Assembly (NCBI RefSeq): GCF_032362555.1
Contig: NC_083505.1
Coordinates: 1,913,501-1,977,500, forward strand
Source of the DNA: Amyelois transitella
Taxonomy: Eukaryota; Arthropoda; Insecta; Lepidoptera; Pyralidae
DNA: 64,000 nt
Reading direction: 5' to 3'
The notes below the pieces were generated by a model. The model made no database searches. It was not told the DNA's origin and saw only the letters and a list, made by a program, of their open reading frames with translations. The position numbers and the translations under genes were made by a program. Below, in pieces: positions 31,755 through 43,369 of the stretch (position 1 is the first letter of the stretch; each line of letters starts with the position of its first letter).

Positions 31755-31910
31755 TTTGGTCGACAGGACGAAATTCCGATTGGTATAAGTCCGCCATTGT
31801 AGGTACACATCTTCTAAATCCAATGACTGTTTTCTATTTTTTGTTACATTTTTCTTTTTTTATGTGCAATAAAGAGTTAACAAACAAACACATAAAACAG
31901 ACTTAACATT
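31755..31910 (+). repeat. LINE-E 3' end
   Basis: GGTATAAGTCCGCCATTGTA, ATGTGCAATAAAGAG, CAAACAAACACATA tail. 31400-31750 before it is unassigned. Confidence 0.55.
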
Positions 31911-33140
31911 AACCGATATAATTACGCCGATAATCACGGCTTTATACTTAACATTGCTTTAAATAAGTGTAAATTTAATATAATTCGCTTCATATAACCC
32001 CAAGTGTCATGACATGGGGTGATTTTATCATTTCGTCAGGTCAGAGTCATTGGTAGGAAAATTTACAGTCTAATTTCCAACGCAATAAGTTGGTTGCGCG
32101 ATAAAAATATGTATATTACATTTCTGCGACCCTCATACATGGTTTTGTATGTTATTATATATTTATATGTTATTTTATCATTGTAGCCTCGGTTCCGCTT
32201 GTTTATTATTGCTTGCTCTTGCGCAAGATGATTTCGGAGTTAACTATAGTCTTCATCTATTACTCTATTTATCGCATTGCATTCAGCACATATTCATTAT
32301 TTCTGCAAGACGACGTTCATAGTTAAACAAGATCTTCATGAAAATTAAGAATTCTAATTCTGGGGTAGTTAAAATGGTCATAAATACTTCACTGGTAGAA
32401 AATTGGTATCGACTAACAACTATGATGTTTAATATCGGGTCATTATCAATGCAATGACAAATATAAAAGTGTAATTAATTTTGAGTTATATATTGCATAA
32501 CTCATAAGTCTATCTGTATCATATACATATGAAATTCATCTACTAATCATGGAATTGACCGCTCAGTTGAGATTTCTTTGAGCAGGGCTCCAACAATATA
32601 AAGACTTCTACTTTCCTTCTAAGCTTATACCATATGGCAACGTGAGAGTAAAATCTATGAGAGATTTTCCTAAGCGAGGTGTGTCACAATTCACAGAAAA
32701 CGCTCAAAAATGTGAACACGTTTCCTGTCCCACAAAAAATGTTTTTCAAGTTTGATCACCTTTGTTCTGTGCGAGCAAAATGTCTTTGTAGATATGTTCT
32801 CATTTGTAGAAAAAGATATAGAAAGTAACTCTACGTTTATACTCTTCAAGAAATTGCACCATTTATTTATAAACAGTACCTTCTCTATATTTATAGTAAG
32901 GTAAAGTATTATAGGAACTACCAGTCTCACAAGTATTTGCACTAATGACTAATTCAGCACGTGTTTTTTCAATGTCAAAAATATCAATTCTACATGAATT
33001 AAGGAAATTTAAATTAATTAATTATTTCTATTTCCAGAATAATTTTTTAGACCTTTGACCAAACTGACCTATCTTTTGAGTCATACCATTTCCAGCCTTG
33101 ACCTCAATTTCCTTTCTTTCCATATCACCAAGATAGTGCT
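31911..33140. other. Repeat-poor intergenic or intronic block
   Basis: AT-rich unique sequence; none of the window's repeat families is recognised. No coding exon seen. Confidence 0.45.
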
Positions 33141-33141
33141 A

Positions 33142-33414
33142 TCATGAATTGAATATTGATAACTTAACATTTCCTGAAACATTGATGTCATTTACATTTC
33201 CTGATTCATGTTTTGCTTTCGAGACTGCATTTAATTTGGTCAGGTTATCAGTGGTGCTATTGGGATATCCCTTCTGATTCATTAGATCAGCTAAAATTTC
33301 TCTTTTACAATGAACTATGGCATTACTATGCGTAGTACTATTACTCATTGCTTCATCGTCAGTGTTATTTTCAACGCTGTCTGTCGGTCTGTTCATAGTA
33401 GTATTAACGTTCAT
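33142..33414 (-). CDS. Hypothetical 90-residue frame
   Basis: Asn/Thr/Ser-rich frame starting MNVNTTMNRPTDS, no recognised domain or signal peptide. On the minus strand an acceptor-like CACCTCCCAG lies just upstream in a compatible frame, so it could be a terminal exon of a minus-strand gene. It could equally be chance. It lies close to the plus-strand promoter at 33545. Confidence 0.18.
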   Translation of the reverse strand: MNVNTTMNRPTDSVENNTDDEAMSNSTTHSNAIVHCKREILADLMNQKGYPNSTTDNLTKLNAVSKAKHESGNVNDINVSGNVKLSIFNS

Positions 33415-33544
33415 AACATTGTTTGCTAGTCTGGGAGGTGTTCATAGTGTGCCCGTACAATCCGCACTGGGCACTTGTGTATGTTGACGATCGTTTATAT
33501 ATGCTCGGTCGGTTGATAACGCGGCGAGTACTCGGCGGTACGTG

Positions 33545-33576
33545 TATAAATTTACTCAAAGCAGTACGCCTCATAT
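33545..33576 (+). promoter_or_regulatory. TATA/initiator core promoter
   Basis: TATAAAT at 33545-33551 and an initiator-like CTCATAT with A at 33573, 28 bases from the first T of the TATA box, the standard spacing. The start codon follows 54 bases later. Confidence 0.5.
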
Positions 33577-33626
33577 TTACGAGACGAGGTTAAACTCGTG
33601 TGAAGTAAACATACCAAATTTAGATC

Positions 33627-33681
33627 ATGTTTTTATTTTTTGCTATTATTATAGCAATTTTGATAAAAGTAACAGGACAAG
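33627..33681 (+). CDS. First coding exon with signal peptide (partial gene)
   Basis: ATG at 33627 opens MFLFFAIIIAILIKVTGQ, a compact hydrophobic secretory signal ending in a plausible cleavage region, then CAAG|GTAAAG, a good splice donor (phase 1). Reading through gives only nine more residues before TAA, which supports splicing. The TATA promoter upstream adds weight. The mature protein cannot be named from this exon. Later exons are either outside the window or unrecognised; 39252-39291 is in a compatible phase. Confidence 0.5.
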
Positions 33682-33705
33682 GTAAAGAAGTAGTAATTAA
33701 TATGA

Positions 33706-33740
33706 ATTAAAAATGGAGTAATCAATACTCCATTTTTAAT
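33706..33740. repeat. Perfect 15-bp inverted repeat
   Basis: ATTAAAAATGGAGTA, 5-nt loop, exact inverse. It lies inside the putative first intron, 25 bases after the donor. Confidence 0.8.
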
Positions 33741-33741
33741 G

Positions 33742-35200
33742 TCCATGTTCCGATAATAAACAATCACTACCTATTTACAATATTAAGCGGAATTTTAGAT
33801 GAAGTTATTGAATATTTTAATGATACTGACAAAATTTATGTTATTTAATATCCAAAGTATATAAATTGAACCGATGAGATTAGTTTTATCGCAAACAAAC
33901 AAGTTAACACAAGGACAGACAAACAGGCACGCCCTTTATTCAAAAGATATGAGGAAACGCCTGCCAACGCGGCTCACGGTCTCGGTGACTAAGAATTATT
34001 TGAAGACACGTCGAAATCTCCGAAAGAACTTTCAAAGAAATTAGCTTAAGAAGCCGAATCGTTAATTTGAGGAAACAATTATGCGATTGACATGACGTTA
34101 CATTACGCGCCAAATAACATTGGAGTAACCAAAAACTGTTGTGCACTTACGCAAATCGAACGGAAAACTACAGGCGTGCATTGCACAAGATATTAGTGAG
34201 TTCTAATGTGTTGTTGGTAAGGTCGAGATTTGTATAGCTGTTGATGACGATGATGACGTCACGCGCACGCCTCGAAGCCGTGGCCAACTGACGCACCCAC
34301 CGAGCGTGGAACTGGTTTAACGAGGAGATACGGAGTTACTCGTGCAAGCAGTTGTTCACAGCTAACCAAGTTTGTTTATAGTAGGTTAATAATATGCGAT
34401 GTTTCTTCCATCTCCGTTTTTTTTTGCTTGTTGTAGGACTGGTATTCAGTTTGGTATCAGTGTGAAGTTGTTTTGAGAAGGAAATACTAGTATTATGTAC
34501 TTATTTCAAATGGTGTTTAATGATTTTTCAGTGAGCTCTTTGTCTGTTGTTTCGCTATGATTTAAGATTTTAGATACTGTCACAGTGTGATTTGACAAAC
34601 CTATTCATGTTTTCCTCAATGTGTTACCTTGTGGTTCAAAGTCAATTGTATAAAACCAATTCCGATTGTTTTCAATTTCCCAAATAGTGATAAGTTTATA
34701 CGAACATAAATACAATTGAAAGATTCATTCATATTTTCGTATTTCATTCAAATAAAAAATACTTATAACCTCATGGATCAAAAAGATTTTATTCGAATAT
34801 ATAGCGATTTCAAGAGTCCCAGTACCCTTTATGATCGCCCTTTATGATCTATATGACCTTCGCAATAAAGATACAACAGAGAAGAATTCCCTTTTTATTC
34901 TCATGGTGCTGCACCTAAAACTTCATATCTTCAGAGTCAGCATCTCATCCATTTCACTCAACGCAACAGTCATCATTTCACCCATCTCTTAACGTTCATC
35001 ACCACTAAATAACAAAACTGTTGATGAGTCAACGGCTTCCTTGTTGGATGTTTGTATGACACACCTTTCGTTGAATACGTAATGTACAGAGTCTTCAAGG
35101 ACAATACCTTTTACTAGTGTTTCACAATGAAGAATGAATGAAATCTTTATTTGAGTTTGTATTTCTGTAAAAAAAATTTAATACCTTACTTTCGTTAATA
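33742..35200. other. Unique block, probable intron, with CRE island
   Basis: No repeat family recognised. About 34236-34330 is GC-rich with GATGATGACGTCACGCGC (CRE 34254-34261), resembling the KLF promoter and 29.8 kb islands. Confidence 0.4.
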
Positions 35201-35204
35201 AGAT

Positions 35205-35352
35205 ACTGGAGATCGCCCGCGACTTTCCTTGCGTGAAAAGTGCACTCTGTCCTTCTCAGTACAAACTATGTCAAAATATCATGGAGTCTGTTCAGTCGTT
35301 TTGACGTGAAAAACTGACAACAAACACAGTTTCTCATTTATAATATTATAAT
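35205..35352 (-). mobile_element. Decayed Helitron-like copy
   Basis: GAGATCGCCCGCGACTTTCC at one end and ATTTATAATATTATAA at the other, with GTTCAGTCGTTTTGACGTG between, follows the Hel-A plan; ends eroded. Confidence 0.5.
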
Positions 35353-35825
35353 TAATTCTTATAGCTATTTGTAAAGCAGAAGGCTAACAAAGTTATGTAC
35401 TTTTTCTTACTTTCTATAAAAAGTTAAGATTTTTACCAATTTTATTAAAAAAAATTGTGGTGAATTGTTTTTGGTACGGATGAGTTCACTGACTTTCACT
35501 AATTAGAAAGATATACTTTATATTGTATATGACATTTCATCAGTATACAAATATTGTAGGAACATAAAGCTATACGTAAGTACTATTAAAATGTATTTAT
35601 AAGTAAAAAAGCTATAGTCACGAACTACAACCACGCTCGAGGAACTAAAAATTTCCATTGGCACGTTTTCTAGTTTTCTCTAAATATAAAACACAAATAA
35701 TTTCAACCAAAATCTGCCTCTACCGGCGTATAATTACTTATGTAAAGATACACAAATTAGCAGGTAAATATGAACACACGACTAATTGAGTCATTTTTGT
35801 AGAAGTTAAATAAGATCATCATGCA
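35353..35825. other. AT-rich unique stretch
   Basis: Nothing recognised. Confidence 0.4.
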
Positions 35826-35827
35826 CA

Positions 35828-36290
35828 GTGCCGTGTGGTTCCCGGCACCAATACAAAAAAGGATACGACCACTCCATCTCTTTCCCATGGTTGTCGTAAA
35901 AGGCGACTAAGGGATAGGCTTTCAAACTTGGGATTCCTTTTTAGGCGATGGGCTAGCAACATGTCACTATTTGAATCTCAATTCTATCATTAAGCCAAAT
36001 AGCTGAACGTGGCCATTGGCTCTGTCTACCCCGCAAGGGATATAGACGTGAGCATATGTATGTATGTACTTATAATTCATGTGCTTTGCATATGAATTTT
36101 AAAAAAAGATAATAGAGCCATAAATAGTCTCCTCTGGAGTAGCCCGGGGTGCGTCTCTACCAATATTCTTTATTATTCACGCAGCGGGATTCGAACTCGG
36201 CACCCCTCGCTTACAAATCCGCAACATTTTTACCAACACGCTACGTGTCTGAAACAACTACCTCGGTACTCAATAACTGATAGAAGTAAT
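35828..36290. repeat. SINE-1 copy then SINE-3 remnant
   Basis: 35828-36066 is SINE-1 (+), missing the CAGTCTTTTCAAGACTG segment. About 36130-36240 is a SINE-3-like piece (CCTCTGGAGTAGCCCGGGG, GGGATTCGAACTCGG). Confidence 0.75.
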
Positions 36291-36354
36291 ACCAAACGGT
36301 CACGTACCAACCACGCCTTCAAACAAAGAAATGAATCACCCATTAACATGCAGG

Positions 36355-36640
36355 ATATACATACATACATACATACATATGGTCACGTCTTTATCCCTTG
36401 CGGGTTAGACAGAGCCAACAGTATTAAAAAGACTGAATGGCCACGTTCAGCTATTTGGCTTAATGATAGAATTGAGATTCAAATAGTGACAGGTTGCTAG
36501 CCCATCGCCTAATAGAGGAATCCCAAGTTTATAAGCCTATCCCTTAGTCGCCTTTTACGACATCCATGGGAAAGAGATGGAGTGGTCCTTTTTTGTAATG
36601 GTGCCGGGAACCACACGGCACTGCCGGGAACCACACGGCA
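36355..36640 (-). repeat. SINE-1 copy with doubled 5' end
   Basis: Complete minus copy whose 5' end GCCGGGAACCACACGGCAC is repeated in tandem (36602-36640). Confidence 0.9.
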
Positions 36641-36663
36641 CGTGTTACGTTGCCTATATGCAG

Positions 36664-36870
36664 GATATAGGCAAAGTAACACGCCTCTTTCCCGGAGGTG
36701 TAGGCAGAGACTACATCTTTCCACTGGCCATTATCTCTGCGTACTTCTTTGACTTCATTCATAAGTTTCTACATATAAGCTCGTCGGTTTCGGATACTCT
36801 TGATCTGGTCTTTCGCCAGGACTTGTCTGATCTGATCAACGTTCGTCTAGGCTTTCCACTCCAAGGTTCC
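36664..36870 (-). repeat. LINE-L 3' fragment
   Basis: ACGCCTCTTTCCCGGAGG, CTCGTCGGTTTCGG and CGTCTAGGCTTTCC in antisense order. The preceding bases (36640-36676) form an imperfect palindrome CGTGTTAC...GTAACACG. Confidence 0.75.
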
Positions 36871-36907
36871 CATACACATTCGTTTGATTACCGACGCTTT
36901 ATACATA

Positions 36908-37338
36908 GAATGTAATCTTCTGAATTTACGAGAAACCTCTTATTTAGCTACAGAAGAATGTAATCTTCTGAATTTACGAAAAACTTCTAGTTTAGATACA
37001 GTGAATGTAATCTTCTGAATTAACGAGAAACCTCTTGTTAAGCTACAGTGGAATGTAATCTTCTGAATTGACGAGAAACCTTCAGTTTAGATACAGTAGA
37101 ATGTAATCTTCTGAATTTACGAGAAACCTCTAGTTAAGATACAGAAGAATGTCATCTTCTGAATTTACGAAAAACCTGTAGTTTAGATACAGAAGAATGT
37201 CATCTTCTGAGTTAACGAGAAACTTCTAGTTTAGATACAGTAAAATGTCATCTTCTGAATTGACGAATAACTTCTAGTTTAGATACAGTATAATATAATC
37301 TTCTGAATTTACGTGAAACATCTAGTTAAGATACAGGA
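36908..37338. repeat. 48-bp minisatellite, nine units
   Basis: Units begin at 36908, 36956, 37003, 37051, 37099, 37147, 37195, 37243 and 37291. Core GAATGTAATCTTCTGAATTT then ACGAGAAACCTCTAGTTTAGATACAG, about 85-95% alike. Non-coding in register. Confidence 0.95.
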
Positions 37339-37564
37339 TGTATTTGCCTAAATGACTTATGCAATAAATAACAATGTAATCGCTGCTATGGCGTCAGTAA
37401 CGTCCTCTAGATAATGACGGTTGTGACAAACAGACATGGAACACGATATCTTTATTTCTATATACTTAATGTAATAGTCCCTCATAGAGTATGTTATGTT
37501 TGTAGCTCATAAACTACTTTACTGTACATATCGTCGTGTTTTTGGAAAGAAATTCCGAGAAAAT

Positions 37565-37825
37565 ACTATCTGGATCTCAAAAACATCATTGAACCTAACC
37601 ATATAACTGAACTCGGCCTTTAAGTTTTCCAAGACTATTTATTTACTCTGTCTACCCCATAATGGGTAAAGTCATGGAACAAGACTGAACTAAATGAAAA
37701 GGATAAGTATAATTATTAAATAAATAATTAGATTTTATGTGAATGAAGAAGAGTTGAAGCGAAAAAAAAAGAAGGGATTGTGGCAATTTGAAATGTGTTC
37801 TCTGCCTACCCCTCCCAGATATCCC
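37565..37825 (+). repeat. Decayed SINE-1 and LINE-L remnants
   Basis: 37565-37680 keeps ACTGAACTCGGCCTTTAAG and CTCTGTCTACCCC. 37745-37825 keeps GATTGTGGCAATTTGAAATG and CTCTGCCTACCCCTCCC. Confidence 0.5.
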
Positions 37826-37839
37826 TCACATTTTTCAGA

Positions 37840-39250
37840 GTATTTTCTGTGCCTTTATCAGGAGAATTGATTGTACATACTGTTTGTAGCACTAACTACA
37901 TTAAAAAGCGACCACGTATGTGCGCATGAGCACTGCATGACTGAGTCACTGACAAATCCTTTGTTTCATTTGCAAACATCAAAACATAATGCAACCGCGG
38001 TGATGGCATATTATGATGGAAGTTTTCATGTTGTTTTATGTGATTCAACTGATAATATATGTGATTATTTATTAAGCCGTATATTTAAGGAACTATCACT
38101 GGATGATATTCACGCTATATTTTATTTGTATGGTTATAAGCACTCCTACGTTTTCATTGCCTTAACATTTTTTTTGTATAATATATGGTAGGTATATCGT
38201 ATGTAAACATCGTATACAAATTTTCCTCCAATTGATTCTGTGACTTCTCACTCAACTAATAAGATTAGTCTTTTCCTTATTATAGTCTCTATGTTGAGGT
38301 TCTAGGTTTTTCTATATCACAAATGATTTTTATGGTGTATGCAGAAACAAGTATGCGGGGATTATGGTAAGATAACACCACACCGTTTATCGAAGAAGCA
38401 GTCTTTAATCTCCATACAATATAACAAAAAAAACAGACTATTAAAATCTTGTCAATGCCCCGATCCAATTGCCAACAATTTGAAATTTGGAACGCGTTCG
38501 AGAACATAGGGTGTGGTTTTTACGAATGTAGGCGCTAAACATCAATCACCAGTTTTCTTGACCCTTGCTCACCTCAACGCGTTCCCCTTTGGCCAATAAT
38601 CAATTTGTATTGAAGAGAAGGGGAAAGGGTCTTGTTTAATTGGTTAATGAGTTTAGCGCAGCACGTTCTATTTTTAAACGGCGTGCGGCGGCCACGCTCT
38701 GCCCGCGTGGCTTTGTTTTGCCCAGATACCGTACGCCATGTTGTATCACCACTTATTTACAACGTGTTAGCTGATACAAAGTAAATTCTGTAACTATGCG
38801 TTGGGTGAGAACTTTCCGTTTTATCTTCAAACGTAAATACTTTAATTAGCGTAGTTCCAATTGTTAATTAAACATTGTAAAAATAAATTTTCATCAGCCT
38901 GTTATCTGTTTCGCATAATGACTCAATGATAATGATATTTTGAGAAAAGTTATCACTGAACAACAGTTTTCCGCTAGGTGTTTACTGAGTTGAAGATAAT
39001 GTATTTTGAATCAAATCATCAAATATGATAACTATGTACCTGTATTTTTTTTATTGTACTGTGCCTATTTCTTTTCTTGATTTTGTTTATCATCACAAAA
39101 CCTTTTGTTTATATTCTATTTGCTTTTACCTACCGTTACAACAACAAAAAACTATATTTTTTGAATTCCATTAAATAATTACTACCATGCCTCATTTCTC
39201 CATGTTCTCAATATATGAAAATTCCATCCAAAAAAATCTAACCCCTCCCA
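37840..39250. other. Unique block, no confident exon
   Basis: A 106-residue frame at 37871-38191 has no recognisable domain. 38640-38730 holds a GC-rich patch (GGCGTGCGGCGGCCACGC). Confidence 0.4.
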
Positions 39251-39251
39251 G

Positions 39252-39291
39252 GTCGTCCGGAGCCGACGACGATCCACCGCCGACTGACGAC
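39252..39291 (+). CDS. Candidate 40-nt exon
   Basis: Bounded by CCCCTCCCAG (acceptor) and GAC|GTGAGA (donor), GC-rich in an AT-rich setting. In phase 1, as required after the exon at 33627-33681, it reads RPEPTTIHRRLT with no stop, giving 31 joined codons. A second frame (SSGADDDPPPTDD) is also open. Host gene unknown. Confidence 0.3.
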
Positions 39292-40565
39292 GTGAGAACT
39301 CCGAAGCCCCCACGTTAACTACTCTTCTGATAACACCAACCAGCCGCTAATGATCTCCCCCACTCGATAAATTTCATACTAATTCACTAATTTTCACAGA
39401 ACGTAAAGGTCTATCTACGTTGGTCTGTGTATGCATGATAATTCGCTTACGCAAATGCCTCCTGCTATAGCGAGATTGGCAAGTGTCAACAGTTGATAAG
39501 TGTCTGCGCCTGCGCGGGTCATGTATGTTTGTGTACTGTAGTAGGTACCTATATATGTATTAAATTCGATTTTTGTATGTCAATTAATGACACAATCTGG
39601 CCTGATATTGAGTGGAAATGTTTTTTTCAGGATGTGACATTGTGATAATCGATTGTTCGGAGGTTGATATCGATTTATCTTTCATTATTTTTACTGCCTA
39701 TTCTGCGATACGTCTTTTAAACATTTTTCCGAACTATCTAGAAACGTAATGATTATAAACATGAAGTAACATTTACATCATTAACAGAACCGGTTCATAT
39801 TTTGTACCATTCCTTCGTGATTATGCAGCAGAAAACAAACTGTTTGTCTTTTTGTTAAAAAGATAATTGGATTCAACATGATTATCGGTACCTAAAGGTA
39901 CTTGTTTAAATGTAAGCTGTCCTCCCAAAAAGTCTTAAAAATAAGTCTAAGTAATTATGTAAATGAACAAAATCAATCATAAATGCAATTAACAATTGAT
40001 AATTAGAATAAATTGATATGACAAACGCGAAAAATAAATAAAAAATATTGACCTTAAATAAATGAGATCGGACCATAAAAAATGTAATTCGGGGTCGCAA
40101 TTAAAAAATTAAAACAATACACCGCAGTAAACAAAGTGATTATTTTGATAACCTATCGACTACAGGACCACTAGTTTAGCATGTACAGCATTTATGTAAT
40201 ACTATTACAATTTTAACTAAGAAGTTAATGAGCGAACTTGATTATTCAATAAAATTCGCTCACTCGTGTATAAGATAATGTCTAAAAATCTTTATAATGA
40301 ACTAATACTGTTCTACAAAATTTAACTATCTGTATAAAAATTTCTTTGCTAAGCATAAAACAAGCATTCGTTGGAACTGACATGAATCAGTTACCATAAC
40401 CTATCGGGGCGTTACATCGGATGAGTCCATATTCATATTAAAATAGTTTTATATTTAATTTTTACAAGAATTTTTATAGAAGCGTGTAAAAAGATCTTCC
40501 TGTATATAAAAATAACTTTTATCCTCATTGTCCAATTCTACTGTAATTTCGTCATTGCTTCCATC
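39292..40565. other. Unique AT-rich block
   Basis: None of the window's repeat families recognised and no exon evident, up to the tRNA. Confidence 0.4.
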
Positions 40566-40639
40566 GGCCCATTAGCTCAGTTGGTTAGAGCGTCGTGCTA
40601 ATAACGCGAAGGTCGCGGGTTCGATCCCCTCATGGGCCA
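40566..40639 (+). tRNA. tRNA-Ile (anticodon AAT)
   Basis: 74 nt. Acceptor stem GGCCCAT / ATGGGCC, A box TAGCTCAGTTGG (40573-40584), anticodon loop CTAATAA with AAT at 40600-40602 in a 5-bp stem (TCGTG/CGCGA), B box GGTTCGATCCC (40618-40628), discriminator A. No intron. A T5 run at 40647-40651 is the Pol III stop. A near match to other animal tRNA-Ile(AAT) genes; reads AUU, and AUC/AUA after A34 is edited to inosine. Confidence 0.97.
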
Positions 40640-40651
40640 CGATTCCTTTTT

Positions 40652-41460
40652 AGTTTTTTTTAGTAATATTATTTTTTTCTTTGTCTCTATCATAAAATAT
40701 TATGTCTTTTAGGTTTTTCAATTCAACTACCTGACCGCAAATATAAAACGAAAGGTAAAAAGGTTTGCCAATACAATATCACTGACAGAAGAACAAATAG
40801 TTTTTTTACCTGACCATTCCACATCAGTACAAACAAGAAAATTGTCAAAAAATAACTTAAAATTAACGCACATAACAGTTAATTACTAATTGTTGATCTC
40901 CGCTTTTGTCAGGAAGGTAGGCGTCTTTATGAATAGTTCATAGCATGAAGAAAATCCTTGTCAAAACGAAAGTATAGATTATTTGAGAATTTACTAAAAA
41001 TAAAGGGGGATTAGTCTTGTAAATACACAACTATCACTACCACCCATTGCTCTGCCAACCTTTCAGTAATCGTCGCCGAATCATGGTAGAGGTAAGCTGT
41101 TAGAGAGTTTTTTCTTCTTTTTCTTGACTCCCTACAAAATCTCTTTAGCGTCCCTTAACTTTAGTATCTCAACTCACCCCTATTTTAGGGATAGGGACTG
41201 ACGATGCACGTAGCCAAACCATTAGTTAATCTGTTATCCTGAAGACCTCTACATTTTTCTTATTATTTGTTAATAAATATTCTTAACAGCATTCTAGTTT
41301 GCTTGGTAAATACGGTGGTGAATGTGATTGTGAATATAACGTTTGATGCACCTCCATTACCTTTGAAAGCTATGTTTGAAAAATGGTACGAGTCGCCATC
41401 TAGCGGAAGAAATATAAATAACGTCGGTAGCTTAGATCATGACTATCATTACATATGGCC
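40652..41460. other. Unique stretch
   Basis: No gene. An inverted CTCF-like site lies at 41392-41406 (CCGCTAGATGGCGA on minus). Confidence 0.4.
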
Positions 41461-41464
41461 GCAT

Positions 41465-41601
41465 CTATTCCTCTGTATGTATGTTTAGCTCTTCAAAACT
41501 ACACGACGGATTTTGATCCATTTTTTTAATAGATAAAGTAATTTAAAAGGAAGTTTAATATGTATAAAAACTACCCGGGCGAAGCCGGGGCGGGTCGCTA
41601 G
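41465..41601 (+). mobile_element. Helitron/RTE-SINE-like 3' end
   Basis: AAAACTACACGACGGATTTT and GGGCGAAGCCGGGGCGGGTC then CTAG (41598-41601) before T. A similar end in reverse is at 54929-54960 (CTAGCGACCCGTCCCAGC). Confidence 0.45.
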
Positions 41602-41604
41602 TTT

Positions 41605-41920
41605 ATATAAATTCTCACACCAAGGTGCGCAATATCGGTCGACCATCTCTTCGAAGCAGAACAACAAGCGCGAAGATTGCGTGATCCCATTGAGATTAGC
41701 CAAGCCCTGCAGTGGCCCTAGGTCCGGTCCGAGCCGGTTTGCTATCTGGGGCCCCGGGGTCGCGCCCCGACCTACGCCTCCCACCAACCCACGGAAGATA
41801 ACATGCAATTACATGCGAAATTGACTGGTTTGTTTACTTACATTTTGAGTCCCTACTGGTTAAAATAGAGCACAGAGTAAAGCTATGGCAACCGTGCTCT
41901 GTGGGGGTTATGCTTATTTA
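41605..41920. other. GC-rich unclassified block
   Basis: 41640-41800 is GC-rich (GGGGCCCCGGGGTCGCG). An open frame on minus crosses it but has no recognisable domain and runs into repeat sequence. Confidence 0.3.
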
Positions 41921-41929
41921 TTAAGAAGT

Positions 41930-42125
41930 CACCTCCAGGCGACTAAGATTTTTAAACTTGGGATTCTTCTTTTGGGCGACGGATTAGCAACCTGTCACTA
42001 TACGAATCTCAACTTTGCCATTAAGCCAAACAGCTGAACGTGGCCTATCAGACTTTTCAAAACTGTTGGCTCTGTCTATCCCGCAAGAGATAAAAACATA
42101 ATTATACGTACATACGTATACATAT
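41930..42125 (+). repeat. Diverged SINE-1, 3' part
   Basis: TTAAACTTGGGATTCTTC to CTATCCCGCAAGAGAT, tail ATACGTACATACG. 42130-42545 after it is unique. Confidence 0.7.
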
Positions 42126-42552
42126 GCTAGCTCATCGCCTGCAAGAAGAATTTATACTTGTATTATGTTTAAAGACACCCTCTTCCTGAGATATGATTAA
42201 ATTAAATTCAAATTTGAACACAGATAATATATATTTTTTTAATAATAACTTAATTCATAACAAGTTACTATTTCTACTTAAGATGTAGGTATTATGCGTA
42301 GGCGCTCATTAGGATGTTTTTATAATGTAGCAAGAGGAATGGCACTGATAAGTTATTTACTCATTCTTGTTTATGAGTTTACTTCTATTTTTAGTCCATA
42401 TCAGGAGTAAAAATGTCTTAGCAACCATATTAAACAGGGTCACGGAATAATTAATACTGATAATAGGGTTTTATGTAATCACCTGTCTTAAATAATTAGC
42501 CTATCATAACAGTCTTAGTTTTCCGAGCGCTTCCCTAACCTCGAGAGGACAA

Positions 42553-42822
42553 CGATACATACATACACACATATAATCACGTCTAGAGGAGACAGAGCCA
42601 ACAGTCTTGAAAAGACTGAAAGGCCACAATCAGCTGTTTTTCTTAATAATGGAATTGGGATTCAAATATTGACAAGTCGCTTGCGAAACCGCCGAGCTTG
42701 CATGAAGAGAGTTATGAATGTGGATGAAGCGAAGGAAATATGCAGAGATCGTGGCAAGTGGAAAGAGGTAGTCTCTGCCTACCCCTCCGGGAAAGAGGCG
42801 TCATTTTATGTATGTATGTATT
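42553..42822. repeat. SINE-1 (-) interrupted by LINE-L (+)
   Basis: The minus SINE-1 (42553-42685) breaks after GACAAGTCGCTTGC. LINE-L follows (42686-42822: GAAACCGCCGAGCTTGC to ATGTATGTATGTA), then SINE-like TTGATAGGTCGCTAG resumes at about 42819, so LINE-L inserted into the SINE-1. Confidence 0.75.
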
Positions 42823-43070
42823 GATAGGTCGCTAGTACAAAGAATAATCCCAAGTTTGTTTACGCTGTACAAAAACTAATCTACGATACGAAGGTGGGTA
42901 TACTTTTCTATATAGCCCACTGTACTTCCTCCGTCGATGACATGCAAAGACAATATTTATAAAACATCCTATCTGCCGACCCTACGTGGATTACATAATC
43001 CTTATCAGACAACAGTTCAGACCCACTGTGCGTCGCGTGACACAGGCCTGTTATCAGTTACTATCAGTGC

Positions 43071-43327
43071 TCGCGACTTCGTCCGCGTGGAATAGTTGTT
43101 TTGGGCATCATTGAAGCCCTCAAGGAGGAATAATTTTCCCCGTTTTTTTTTACATTTTCCATTATTTCTTCGCTCCTTATAGTTGCAGCGTGATGTTATA
43201 TAGCCTGAAGCCTACCTTGATAAATGGTATATTCAACACAAAAAGAATTTTTCAATTCGAACCAGTAGTTCCTGAGATTAGCGCGTTCAAACAAACAAAA
43301 TCTTCAGCTTTATAATATTAGTATAGA
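43071..43327 (-). mobile_element. Hel-B copy lacking CTAG end
   Basis: CTTCGTCCGCGTGGAATAG to TTAGTATAGA before T (43328); the 3' CTAG side is cut. Confidence 0.7.
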
Positions 43328-43369
43328 TCACTCTCCTTCTGCGTTAGAAACAGAATAGAATAGATTTAT

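Noticed and set aside
36908-37338. CRISPR-like regular repeat spacing
   Set aside because: Units are contiguous near-identical minisatellite repeats without unique spacers, in a eukaryotic setting; the same holds for 59851-60121.
37871-38191. 106-residue frame MYILFVALTTLKSDH...
   Set aside because: No domain recognised and no good splice or promoter signals; left as unexplained.
41485-41808. 107-residue minus-strand frame, GC-rich
   Set aside because: Extends into a repeat end (CTAG element) and shows no domain.
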